Shown: positions 35,233-42,264 of the stretch, in pieces
Numbering within the stretch: the first letter of the stretch is position 1
How the letters are laid out: every line of letters starts with the position of its first letter
DNA from: Streptomyces pseudovenezuelae
Lineage (GTDB): Bacteria > Actinomycetota > Actinomycetes > Streptomycetales > Streptomycetaceae
Direction of reading: 5' to 3'
NCBI RefSeq assembly: GCF_001513955.1
Contig: NZ_KQ948144.1
Span: forward strand, 874,853 to 938,852
DNA length: 64,000 nucleotides
The notes under the pieces: generated by a model
Databases searched by the model: none
What the model was told of the DNA's origin: nothing
What the model saw: only the letters and a program-made list of their open reading frames with translations
Made by a program: the position numbers and the translations under genes

Positions 35233-35592
35233 GCTGTTCCTTACCTGTCAGAGGGCCGTATTTCTGTATGTCTGCACCGCTCCCCATCGTGTACCTCGGG
35301 GGGCCAAACGTCATCTCTACTCCGGGGTAACCCGGGGGTCCGTACCCGGGTATGGTTCCCAAACACGCAAAGAGGGCAGAAAGGTGTGGCATGCGTCACG
35401 ACGTGACCGCGATGATGTGCCAGGAGTTGGGCGACACGTTCCGGAACGTCACCGTTTCGGCGGTCTGAAACGCCGGGTACTTGCGCGATCCGCCCCGCCC
35501 GTGTGGACTACGGCCAATGCTTCGCGCACGCGCGTGGCTGAGACTCCCCCCATGGGGGACCCCCCATCAAAGACAAGACCAGGAGGCAACCC
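35233..35592. other. 360-bp divergent region between aceE and DUF3052 gene
   Basis: No long gene lies here. The region should contain promoters for both flanking genes and has GC-rich palindromic runs near 35317-35352. It also includes a possible 25-codon open frame at 35391-35468, listed separately. Confidence 0.6.
35391..35468 (+). CDS. Possible short leader ORF upstream of DUF3052 gene
   Basis: A 25-codon frame starts with ATG about 5 bases after AAAGGTG and ends in TGA at 35466-35468, 124 bp before the DUF3052 start. The peptide begins MRHDVTAMMCQELG and ends NVTVSAV. It is too short to judge by codon use. It could be a translated leader or chance. I recognise no homolog. Confidence 0.25.
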   Translation: MRHDVTAMMCQELGDTFRNVTVSAV

Positions 35593-36024
35593 GTGAGCGC
35601 GACCGCGGACCACGCGGAGACGAGCCCTGCCGTGAGGCTGGGGTTCCAGCCCGAGCAGGTGGTCCAGGAGATCGGCTACGACGACGACGTAGACCAGGAA
35701 CTCCGCGAGGCCATCGAGCAAGTCATCGGCAGCGACCTTGTGGACGAGGATTACGACGACGTCGCCGATGCCGTGGTGCTCTGGTTCCGTGACGAGGACG
35801 GCGACCTGACCGATGTGCTGGTGGACGCCACCACGTACATCGAGGAGGGCGGCTCGATCCTGTTGCTGACGCCGAAGACCGGCCGGGACGGCTACGTGGA
35901 GCCGAGTGACATCTCCGAAGCCGCGACGACGGCAGGCCTTTCCGCCTCCAAGAGCGTCAGTGTGGGCAAGGACTGGAGCGGCAGCCGGCTGGTGACACCC
36001 AAGGCGGCCAAGTCCAAGAAGTAG
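35593..36024 (+). CDS. DUF3052 family protein
   Basis: This 143-residue acidic protein belongs to the actinobacterial DUF3052 family. The motif GFQPEQVVQEIGYDDDVD lies near 17-34 and ADAVVLWFRDEDGDLTDVLVD near 58-78. A basic Lys-rich tail (PKAAKSKK) ends it. It is soluble, and the family has no established function that I know. GTG 35593 follows AGGAGG. It lies next to aceE in the opposite direction, an order that I recall from other Streptomyces. A hairpin terminator follows. Confidence 0.88.
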   Translation: MSATADHAETSPAVRLGFQPEQVVQEIGYDDDVDQELREAIEQVIGSDLVDEDYDDVADAVVLWFRDEDGDLTDVLVDATTYIEEGGSILLLTPKTGRDGYVEPSDISEAATTAGLSASKSVSVGKDWSGSRLVTPKAAKSKK

Positions 36025-36036
36025 CCCTGCAGGACC

Positions 36037-36063
36037 GGACGGGCCGGCGCGACCGGCCCGTCC
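36037..36063 (+). terminator. Terminator after DUF3052 gene
   Basis: A perfect 11-bp stem (36037-36047 with 36053-36063) and 5-base loop lies 12 bases after the stop. Confidence 0.78.
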
Positions 36064-36134
36064 GCTTTCCTGCGGTGATCGCTGCGTAGGGTGGGCGTGT
36101 CACTCGAACAGCCTCCCGAAGGGACATCCACGCG

Positions 36135-36593
36135 ATGGCGATCCAGGTCGGCGAAAAGGCCCCCGACTTCGAGCTCAAGGACAACCACGGCCGGACCGTG
36201 AAGCTGTCCGACTTCCGCGGCGGCAAGAACGTCGTGCTGCTCTTCTACCCCTTCGCCTTCACCGGTGTCTGCACCGGTGAGCTGTGCGAGCTGCGTGACA
36301 ACCTGCCGCAGTTCGCCGACCGCGACACCCAGCTGCTCGCGGTCTCCAACGACTCCATCCACACCCTGCGCGTCTTCGCCGAGCAGGAGGGCCTGGAGTA
36401 CCCGCTGCTCAGCGACTTCTGGCCGCACGGCGAGGTCTCCCGGGCCTACGGCGTCTTCGCCGAGGACAAGGGCTGCGCGGTGCGCGGCACCTTCGTCATC
36501 GACAAGGAGGGCGTGGTGCGCTGGACCGTCGTCAACGCCCTGCCGGACGCCCGCGACCTGAACGAGTACGTGAAGGCGCTCGACACCCTGTGA
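36135..36593 (+). CDS. ahpE: AhpE-type peroxiredoxin
   Basis: This 152-residue thiol peroxidase reduces hydrogen peroxide, peroxynitrite and organic peroxides in the cytoplasm. The peroxidatic Cys46 lies in [12 protein letters not shown], the layout of mycobacterial AhpE, with conserved Thr43 and Arg near 115. A second Cys51, in ELCELRDN, is an extra thiol close to the active site and may form a disulfide. ATG 36135 follows AAGGGA; a TAGGGT box at 36088-36093 may be its promoter. It lies just before the Ter cluster, consistent with a stress neighbourhood. Confidence 0.92.
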   Translation: MAIQVGEKAPDFELKDNHGRTVKLSDFRGGKNVVLLFYPFAFTGVCTGELCELRDNLPQFADRDTQLLAVSNDSIHTLRVFAEQEGLEYPLLSDFWPHGEVSRAYGVFAEDKGCAVRGTFVIDKEGVVRWTVVNALPDARDLNEYVKALDTL

Positions 36594-36689
36594 TTGTTCG
36601 CCTCCAGGGACTGCGTGTGCCGGGAACCCGTCACTAGGATCGAATCGTTGATCCGGCAGCATCTCAACCAGCAAACCTATGGAGGACTC

Positions 36690-37265
36690 GTGGGAGTCAG
36701 CCTCAGCAAGGGCGGCAACGTATCGCTGACCAAGGAGGCCCCGGGCCTGACCGCGGTCATCGTCGGTCTGGGGTGGGACGTCCGCACCACAACCGGCACC
36801 GACTTCGACCTGGACGCGAGCGCGCTGCTGCTGAACGCGGCCGGCAAGGTCGCCAGCGACGCCAACTTCGTCTTCTTCAACAACCTCAAGAGCGCGGACG
36901 GCTCCGTCGAGCACACCGGTGACAACATCACCGGTGAGGGCGAGGGCGACGACGAGCAGATCAAGGTCAACCTCGCCGCGGTCCCGGCCGACGTCGACAA
37001 GATCGTCTTCCCGGTCTCGATCTACGACGCCGAGAACCGCCAGCAGTCCTTCGGCCAGGTGCGCAACGCGTTCATCCGCGTCGTGAACCAGGCCGGCGAG
37101 GCGGAGATCGCCCGCTACGACCTCTCCGAGGACGCCTCCACCGAGACCGCCATGGTCTTCGGCGAGCTCTACCGCAACGGCGCCGAGTGGAAGTTCCGCG
37201 CCATCGGCCAGGGCTACGCCTCGGGCCTGCGCGGCATCGCCCAGGACTTCGGCGTCAACGTCTAG
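36690..37265 (+). CDS. TerD family protein (first of tandem pair)
   Basis: This 191-residue calcium-binding TerD-domain protein is part of the tellurite/stress (Ter) system. Calcium ligands are in DFDLDAS (about 41-47) and in the acidic stretch [15 protein letters not shown] (about 75-89). [19 protein letters not shown] marks the C-terminal half. GTG 36690 follows GGAGGA at an ideal distance. It is very similar to the next gene (same length, same motifs), so the two are probably a tandem duplication. TerD proteins are thought to associate with membranes together with TerC. A strong hairpin separates the pair. Confidence 0.93.
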   Translation: MGVSLSKGGNVSLTKEAPGLTAVIVGLGWDVRTTTGTDFDLDASALLLNAAGKVASDANFVFFNNLKSADGSVEHTGDNITGEGEGDDEQIKVNLAAVPADVDKIVFPVSIYDAENRQQSFGQVRNAFIRVVNQAGEAEIARYDLSEDASTETAMVFGELYRNGAEWKFRAIGQGYASGLRGIAQDFGVNV

Positions 37266-37310
37266 GACCTGGCCCCCGGGCAGGCCCCCGGGCCGGCCCC
37301 GGCTCTTTTC

Positions 37311-37345
37311 GTCCGGCGCCGCACGGTTTGCGTGCGGCGCCGGAC
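37311..37345 (+). terminator. Hairpin between tandem terD genes
   Basis: A perfect 14-bp stem (37311-37324 with 37332-37345) and 7-base loop. It may terminate or attenuate transcription between the two genes. Confidence 0.78.
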
Positions 37346-37390
37346 GTGCAGGAACAGCACAGCAACACACTCTCGGGGAGGGAACAGCAC

Positions 37391-37966
37391 ATGGGCGTCA
37401 CGCTCGCCAAGGGAGGGAACGTCTCCCTGTCCAAGGCCGCCCCCAACCTCACCCAGGTGATGGTCGGACTCGGCTGGGACGCGCGCTCCACCACCGGAGC
37501 CGACTTCGACCTCGACGCCAGCGCCCTGATGTGCAGCAGCGGGCGGGTCCTGGGTGACGAGTACTTCGTCTTCTACAACCAGCTCAAGAGCCCGGAGGGC
37601 TCGGTCGAGCACACCGGCGACAACCTCACCGGTGAGGGCGAGGGCGACGACGAGTCGATCCTGGTCGACCTCTCCCAGGTGCCGGACCGGTGCGACAAGA
37701 TCGTCTTCCCGGTGTCGATCCACGACGCCGACAACCGCGGGCAGACCTTCGGCCAGGTCAGCAACGCCTTCATCCGCGTGGTCAACCAGGCCGACGGCCA
37801 GGAACTGGCCCGCTACGACCTCTCCGAGGACGCCTCCACCGAGACCGCGATGATCTTCGGCGAGCTCTACCGCCACCAGGGCGAGTGGAAGTTCAGGGCG
37901 GTGGGCCAGGGCTACGCCTCGGGCCTCAGGGGCATCGCCCTCGACTTCGGGGTCAACGTCTCATAA
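37391..37966 (+). CDS. TerD family protein (second of tandem pair)
   Basis: This 191-residue protein is the close paralogue of the preceding TerD gene. It has the same calcium motifs DFDLDAS and [15 protein letters not shown] and the same C-terminal [19 protein letters not shown]. The ATG at 37391 follows GGGAGGGAA. Differences are mostly conservative, with a Cys-containing stretch ASALMCSSG replacing [10 protein letters not shown]. The family forms the core of Ter stress-response systems. It has its own ribosome site and lies 125 bp from the upstream copy. Confidence 0.93.
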   Translation: MGVTLAKGGNVSLSKAAPNLTQVMVGLGWDARSTTGADFDLDASALMCSSGRVLGDEYFVFYNQLKSPEGSVEHTGDNLTGEGEGDDESILVDLSQVPDRCDKIVFPVSIHDADNRGQTFGQVSNAFIRVVNQADGQELARYDLSEDASTETAMIFGELYRHQGEWKFRAVGQGYASGLRGIALDFGVNVS

Positions 37967-38091
37967 CGCGATATGAGCAAAAGCCGGGGCCGGGTCGGGC
38001 TTCGAGGGTGCCCGACTACACTTCGCTTCAAAGTTTCGTAAAGCCGAGTGCGGCACGGGGGAAACCCGTACACGTACGGATTGGGTAGCCA

Positions 38092-39240
38092 GTGGTTCTC
38101 AAAACCTTCGGCTGGTCGTTCGCGGTCACCGCGCTCGGCTTGGTCGCTGCGGTCCTCTACGGGGGGTGGGAGGGCTTCGGGGTGGTGGCGATCCTCTCCA
38201 TCCTCGAGATCTCCCTGTCGTTCGACAACGCGGTGGTCAACGCCGGAATCCTGAAGAAGATGAACGCCTTCTGGCAGAAGATCTTCCTCACGATCGGCGT
38301 CCTGATCGCCGTGTTCGGCATGCGGCTGGTCTTCCCCGTGGTGATCGTCGCGATCAGCGCCAAGATGGGGCCGATCGAGGCCGTCGACCTCGCCCTGAAC
38401 AACAAGGACCACTACCAGGAGCTGGTCACCGACGCGCACCCGGCGATCGCCGCGTTCGGTGGCATGTTCCTGCTGATGATCTTCCTGGACTTCATCTTCG
38501 AGGACCGGGACATCCAGTGGCTGCGCTGGATCGAGCGGCCGCTGGCCAAGCTCGGCAAGGTCGACATGCTGTCGGTCTGCATCGCCCTGGTCGTCCTGCT
38601 GATCACCGCGTTCACCTTCGCCACCCACGCCCACCAGCACGGCGGCGCGCACGTGGACAAGGCGCAGACCGTCCTGATCTCCGGCATCGCGGGCCTGATC
38701 ACCTACATGGTGGTCGGCGGTCTCTCCGGCTACTTCGAGGACAAGCTCGAAGAGGACGAGGAACGCGAGCACGAGGAGGAGGAGCGCGCCGAGCGCGAGG
38801 GCAAGCCCAAGTCGGCCGTGGCGATGGCCGGCAAGGCCGCCTTCTTCATGTTCCTGTACCTGGAGGTCCTGGACGCCTCGTTCTCCTTCGACGGCGTGAT
38901 CGGCGCGTTCGCCATCACCAACGACATCGTCCTGATGGCGCTGGGCCTGGGCATCGGCGCGATGTACGTCCGGTCCCTGACCGTGTACCTGGTCCGCCAG
39001 GGCACCCTGGACGACTACGTCTACCTGGAGCACGGCGCGCACTACGCGATCGGCGCCCTCGCGGTGATCCTCATGGTCACCATCCAGTACGAGATCCACG
39101 AGATCATCACCGGCCTGGTCGGTGTCCTCCTGATCGGCTGGTCCTTCCTGTCCTCGGTGCGCCGCAACAGGGCGCTGGCAGCGGCCGAGGGAAAAGCCCA
39201 GGGCTCGGACGAGAAGACTGAGGTCTCGTCCGGGGTGTGA
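38092..39240 (+). CDS. TerC-like DUF475 integral membrane protein
   Basis: This 382-residue membrane protein has about nine hydrophobic helices. Conserved acidic residues in membrane segments appear in EISLSFDNAVVNA (about 40-52) and in VLDASFSFDGVIGAFA (about 261-276), the repeat pattern of the TerC/LysE-like superfamily. A charged loop (about 218-240, Glu/Lys/Arg-rich) faces the cytoplasm. TerC proteins are implicated in metal (manganese) export and in anchoring TerD complexes. GTG 38092 has only a weak ribosome site (GGGTAG). It is placed within the Ter cluster. Confidence 0.9.
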   Translation: MVLKTFGWSFAVTALGLVAAVLYGGWEGFGVVAILSILEISLSFDNAVVNAGILKKMNAFWQKIFLTIGVLIAVFGMRLVFPVVIVAISAKMGPIEAVDLALNNKDHYQELVTDAHPAIAAFGGMFLLMIFLDFIFEDRDIQWLRWIERPLAKLGKVDMLSVCIALVVLLITAFTFATHAHQHGGAHVDKAQTVLISGIAGLITYMVVGGLSGYFEDKLEEDEEREHEEEERAEREGKPKSAVAMAGKAAFFMFLYLEVLDASFSFDGVIGAFAITNDIVLMALGLGIGAMYVRSLTVYLVRQGTLDDYVYLEHGAHYAIGALAVILMVTIQYEIHEIITGLVGVLLIGWSFLSSVRRNRALAAAEGKAQGSDEKTEVSSGV

Positions 39241-39269
39241 CACCCTCCCTGGTGAGGAACGCTCTGAGC

Positions 39270-39294
39270 GGGGCGGCCGGCCTCCGGCCGCCCC
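39270..39294 (+). terminator. Terminator after terC-like gene
   Basis: A perfect 11-bp stem (39270-39280 with 39284-39294) and a 3-base loop. Confidence 0.8.
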
Positions 39295-39328
39295 GCCGGT
39301 CTTCTCCAAAGTGAACATGGGGGCGGGA

Positions 39329-40066
39329 ATGGGCTTCTTGGACGGACTCCGAGGCGGCCGCGAGGTCGACTTCGACTCGGGCAGCGCGGCCAGCAACGCC
39401 ATCGAACTGACCAAGCGGCACAACCGGGTCTCGCTGACCAAGCAGGGCGCGGCGACCGGGAACCTGCGCGTCAACCTGACCTGGCGGATGCGGACCTCCG
39501 ACATCGGGGGCTCCCAGCGGGAGTCGCTGCTGAGGCACCCCTTCAAGGCGCTCAAGCCGCCGGAGGTCCTCGGGCACAGCCAGAGCATGGTCAACGTCGA
39601 CCTCGACCTCGGCTGTCTGTACGAGCTGGCCGACGGCACCAAGGGAGTCGTCCAGCCCCTCGGCGGCCTGCTGGGGGACGTCAACGCGCCGCCGTACGTG
39701 AAGCTCAGCGGGGACGACCGGTTCGGGTCGGCGTCCGGCGAGACGATGTACGTCAACCTCGACCACCGGGACCAGATCAAGCGGCTGCTGGTCTTCGTGT
39801 ACATCTACGACCAGACGCCGGCGTTCGACCGTACGCACGCGATCGTGACGCTGTACCCGAGCAACGGGCCGCGGATCGAGATAGGTCTCGACGAGCGGCA
39901 CCCCCAGGCCCGATCCTGCGCGGTCGTGATGATCGAGAACGTCAAGGACGAGCTCATCGTGCGGCGCGAGGTGCAGTTCGTGTACGGGTTCCAGGGCGAG
40001 CTGGACCGGCTCTACGGGTGGGGGTTGCAGTGGGGGCGGGGATACAAGTCGAAGGCCGACCGGTGA
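39329..40066 (+). CDS. TerA-like tellurium resistance family protein
   Basis: This 245-residue protein has a short N-terminal extension and a TerD-related fold. MVNVDLDLGCLYELADGTKG (about 88-107) carries acidic residues in the position of the first calcium site. SGDDRFGSASGET (about 131-143) is probably the second. LLVFVYIYDQTP lies near 156-167. It resembles TerA rather than TerD. Start candidates are GTG 39311, ATG 39317 and ATG 39329; I chose 39329 because GGGGG lies 5 bases upstream and the protein then begins with MGFLDGLRGG. It is convergent with the next gene, 6 bp away. Confidence 0.82.
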   Translation: MGFLDGLRGGREVDFDSGSAASNAIELTKRHNRVSLTKQGAATGNLRVNLTWRMRTSDIGGSQRESLLRHPFKALKPPEVLGHSQSMVNVDLDLGCLYELADGTKGVVQPLGGLLGDVNAPPYVKLSGDDRFGSASGETMYVNLDHRDQIKRLLVFVYIYDQTPAFDRTHAIVTLYPSNGPRIEIGLDERHPQARSCAVVMIENVKDELIVRREVQFVYGFQGELDRLYGWGLQWGRGYKSKADR

Positions 40067-40072
40067 GCGCCG

Positions 40073-40870
40073 CTACCGTCCGATGAACTGCGGCCCCTGG
40101 GGCGGCATCCGGAACTCCGCGCCCGCCGGGACCGTGGGCACCGGGTGCGGGTAGCCGTAGCCGGACGCCGCCACGGGGGCCGTGGCCGGGGTCGGTGACT
40201 GGGGGTAGCCGTAGGCCGCCTGGGTGGGGACGGAGGCGGCCGACTGGGCCGGCTGCTCCGGGGGGAGCGGGAACGACGTGGGCTCGGGCTGGGACGGGGT
40301 CTCCGCGGAGTCGGTCTCGTCCACCACGATGCCGTAGTCCGTGGCCAGGCCCTGCAGACCCTCCACGTAGCCCTCGCCCAGGGCGCGGAACTTCCAGCCC
40401 TCGCCGCGGCGGTACAGCTCGCCGCAGATCAGGGCCGTCTCCTGGCCCGTCTCCGGCTTGATGTCGAAGGAGACCAGCGGCTCACCGTCGGGGACCGAGG
40501 CGTCGTACAGCAGGATGCACAGGCCCCGGACCCTGCCGAAGGTGGCGTCCTCCGCGGAGGTGTCGTCCGTGGAGGCGACCAGGAGAATCTGGCTGACGTC
40601 GGGCTCGACACCGGAGAGCTCTGTCTGGATCGTGTCGGTGGGGCCCTCGGCGACGCGTTTCTTGCCGAGCAGCCAGACCTTCCCGGAGGGATGCCGGGGC
40701 TGGTTGTAGAAGACGAAGTCCTCGTCGGATCGCACGCGACCGTCGGGGCCGAGGAGCAGCGCCGAGGCGTCGACGACCGGGACCCCCTGCCCGGGCGCCC
40801 AGCGCAGCACGGCGCGTACCGTGGTGGCTTCCAGCGGGACGTTCGACCCCTTCAGCATGGCGTGCGTCAT
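40073..40870 (-). CDS. Divergent TerD-like protein with Pro/Tyr-rich tail
   Basis: This 265-residue protein has a TerD-like domain (about 1-190) and a low-complexity tail with Tyr-Gly-Tyr and Pro repeats. [13 protein letters not shown] and [18 protein letters not shown] show the family. However, the DxDxD calcium site is reduced to VVDAS and the acidic HTGDN...GDDE stretch is replaced by [17 protein letters not shown], so calcium binding is probably weakened or lost. The start at 40870 fits a leaderless CAGGAT box; ATG 40858 is an alternative. It is on the opposite strand to the rest of the cluster. Confidence 0.85.
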   Translation of the reverse strand: MTHAMLKGSNVPLEATTVRAVLRWAPGQGVPVVDASALLLGPDGRVRSDEDFVFYNQPRHPSGKVWLLGKKRVAEGPTDTIQTELSGVEPDVSQILLVASTDDTSAEDATFGRVRGLCILLYDASVPDGEPLVSFDIKPETGQETALICGELYRRGEGWKFRALGEGYVEGLQGLATDYGIVVDETDSAETPSQPEPTSFPLPPEQPAQSAASVPTQAAYGYPQSPTPATAPVAASGYGYPHPVPTVPAGAEFRMPPQGPQFIGR

Positions 40871-40882
40871 GCGGTCATCCTG
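40871..40882 (-). promoter_or_regulatory. Leaderless -10-like box CAGGAT for TerD-like gene
   Basis: On the minus strand CAGGAT (40882-40877), 6 bases, then ATG at 40870. The first base deviates from TANNNT. Confidence 0.5.
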
Positions 40883-41076
40883 CCCTCTCGGTCCTGATCA
40901 CGACAACGTGGGGGTACGCGACACCGATTCGATTCGTACCGGTGCCGAGACGGCCGTGCTTGTCCGCGTTACCTGAAATTCATGCCCGGTGGGAACCTCA
41001 GACATGGGTACCTACGTACTATTACCGGCCACCTGTGAACCCTTCACAGAGGGCACAGCTACCACGGGGGAGTCAT

Positions 41077-42240
41077 ATGCGTCATTTCGGGCACATCGCC
41101 CCTGAGGTGCGTCAGCGCCTCTTCCACCAGGAGCCCTGCGAGTTCACCGCGGACTCCCCGGCCCGGCTGCTCTCCGCGGCCCTGGGCGCCACGCTCTACA
41201 GTCCGGCCACGCGGCCGCGGCTCGCCGACGACATCGTCAAGCAGACCGGACGCGGCGTGGTCTCGATGGTGCTGTGCCTGGAAGACTCGATCGGTGACGA
41301 GGACGTCGCCGAGGGTGAGGAGAACCTCGTCCGGCAGTTCACGGACCTGGCGCAGCGGGGGGTGGATCTCCCGCTGCTCTTCATCCGGGTCCGTTCCCCC
41401 GAGCAGATCCCCGATCTCGTGCGCCGGCTCGGTCCCGCGGTCCGGCTGCTGTCCGGATTCGTCCTCCCGAAGTTCACCGAGGAGCGCGGCATCCCCTTCC
41501 TGGAGGCCCTCTCCGCCGCCGAGGCCGCCGGCGGGCACCGGCTGTTCGCCATGCCGGTGCTGGAGTCGCCGGAGCTGCTCTACCGGGAGACGCGCGTAGA
41601 GACCCTGGAGGGCATCGCCCGCGCGGTCGACAAGTACCGCGACCGGGTCCTGGCGCTGCGCCTCGGCGTCACCGACTTCTGCTCCTCCTACGGCCTGCGC
41701 CGCGCCCCCGACATGACCGCCTGGGACGTCCAGATCGTCGCCTCCGTGATCGCCGACGTGGTGAACATGCTGGGCCGCGCCGACGGCACCGGGTTCACCG
41801 TGACCGGGCCGGTCTGGGAGTACTTCCGGGTCCAGGAGCGCATGTTCAAGCCGCAGCTGCGCCGCAGCCCCTTCCTGGAGGGCCAGGCCGAGGAACTACG
41901 CGAGGCGCTCATCGAGCACGCCATGGACGGCCTGCTGCGCGAGATCACCCTCGACCAGGCCAACGGCCTGCTCGGCAAGACCTGCATCCACCCCTCCCAT
42001 GTGCTGCCCGTGCACGCGCTGTCCGTGGTCAGCCACGAGGAGTTCAGCGACGCCCAGGACATCCTGCGCCCCGAGCGCGGCGGCGGCGGGGTGCTCAGGT
42101 CGCAGTACACGAACAAGATGAACGAAGTGAAGCCGCATCGCGCCTGGGCCGAGCGGACCATGCTGCGCGCCGAGGTCTTCGGGGTGGCCAACGAGGACAT
42201 CGGCTTCGTGGAGCTGCTCGCCGCCGGGATCTCCGGCTGA
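41077..42240 (+). CDS. HpcH/HpaI aldolase/citrate lyase-like enzyme of the Ter module
   Basis: This 387-residue protein resembles the HpcH/HpaI (CitE-like) TIM-barrel family. VLCLEDSIGDEDV (about 66-78) has the Glu/Asp pair usual at the metal site, MPVLESPEL (about 162-170) a second Glu, and RLGVTDFCSSYGLRR lies near 196-210. Comparative genomics (Anantharaman, Iyer and Aravind) places such aldolases in a Ter-linked module thought to make a nucleoside-like metabolite. The next two genes complete the same arrangement. ATG 41077 follows GGGGGAG; no homology is visible upstream of it. Confidence 0.85.
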   Translation: MRHFGHIAPEVRQRLFHQEPCEFTADSPARLLSAALGATLYSPATRPRLADDIVKQTGRGVVSMVLCLEDSIGDEDVAEGEENLVRQFTDLAQRGVDLPLLFIRVRSPEQIPDLVRRLGPAVRLLSGFVLPKFTEERGIPFLEALSAAEAAGGHRLFAMPVLESPELLYRETRVETLEGIARAVDKYRDRVLALRLGVTDFCSSYGLRRAPDMTAWDVQIVASVIADVVNMLGRADGTGFTVTGPVWEYFRVQERMFKPQLRRSPFLEGQAEELREALIEHAMDGLLREITLDQANGLLGKTCIHPSHVLPVHALSVVSHEEFSDAQDILRPERGGGGVLRSQYTNKMNEVKPHRAWAERTMLRAEVFGVANEDIGFVELLAAGISG

Positions 42241-42264
42241 CCATCCGTGAACACCAAGGGACGC

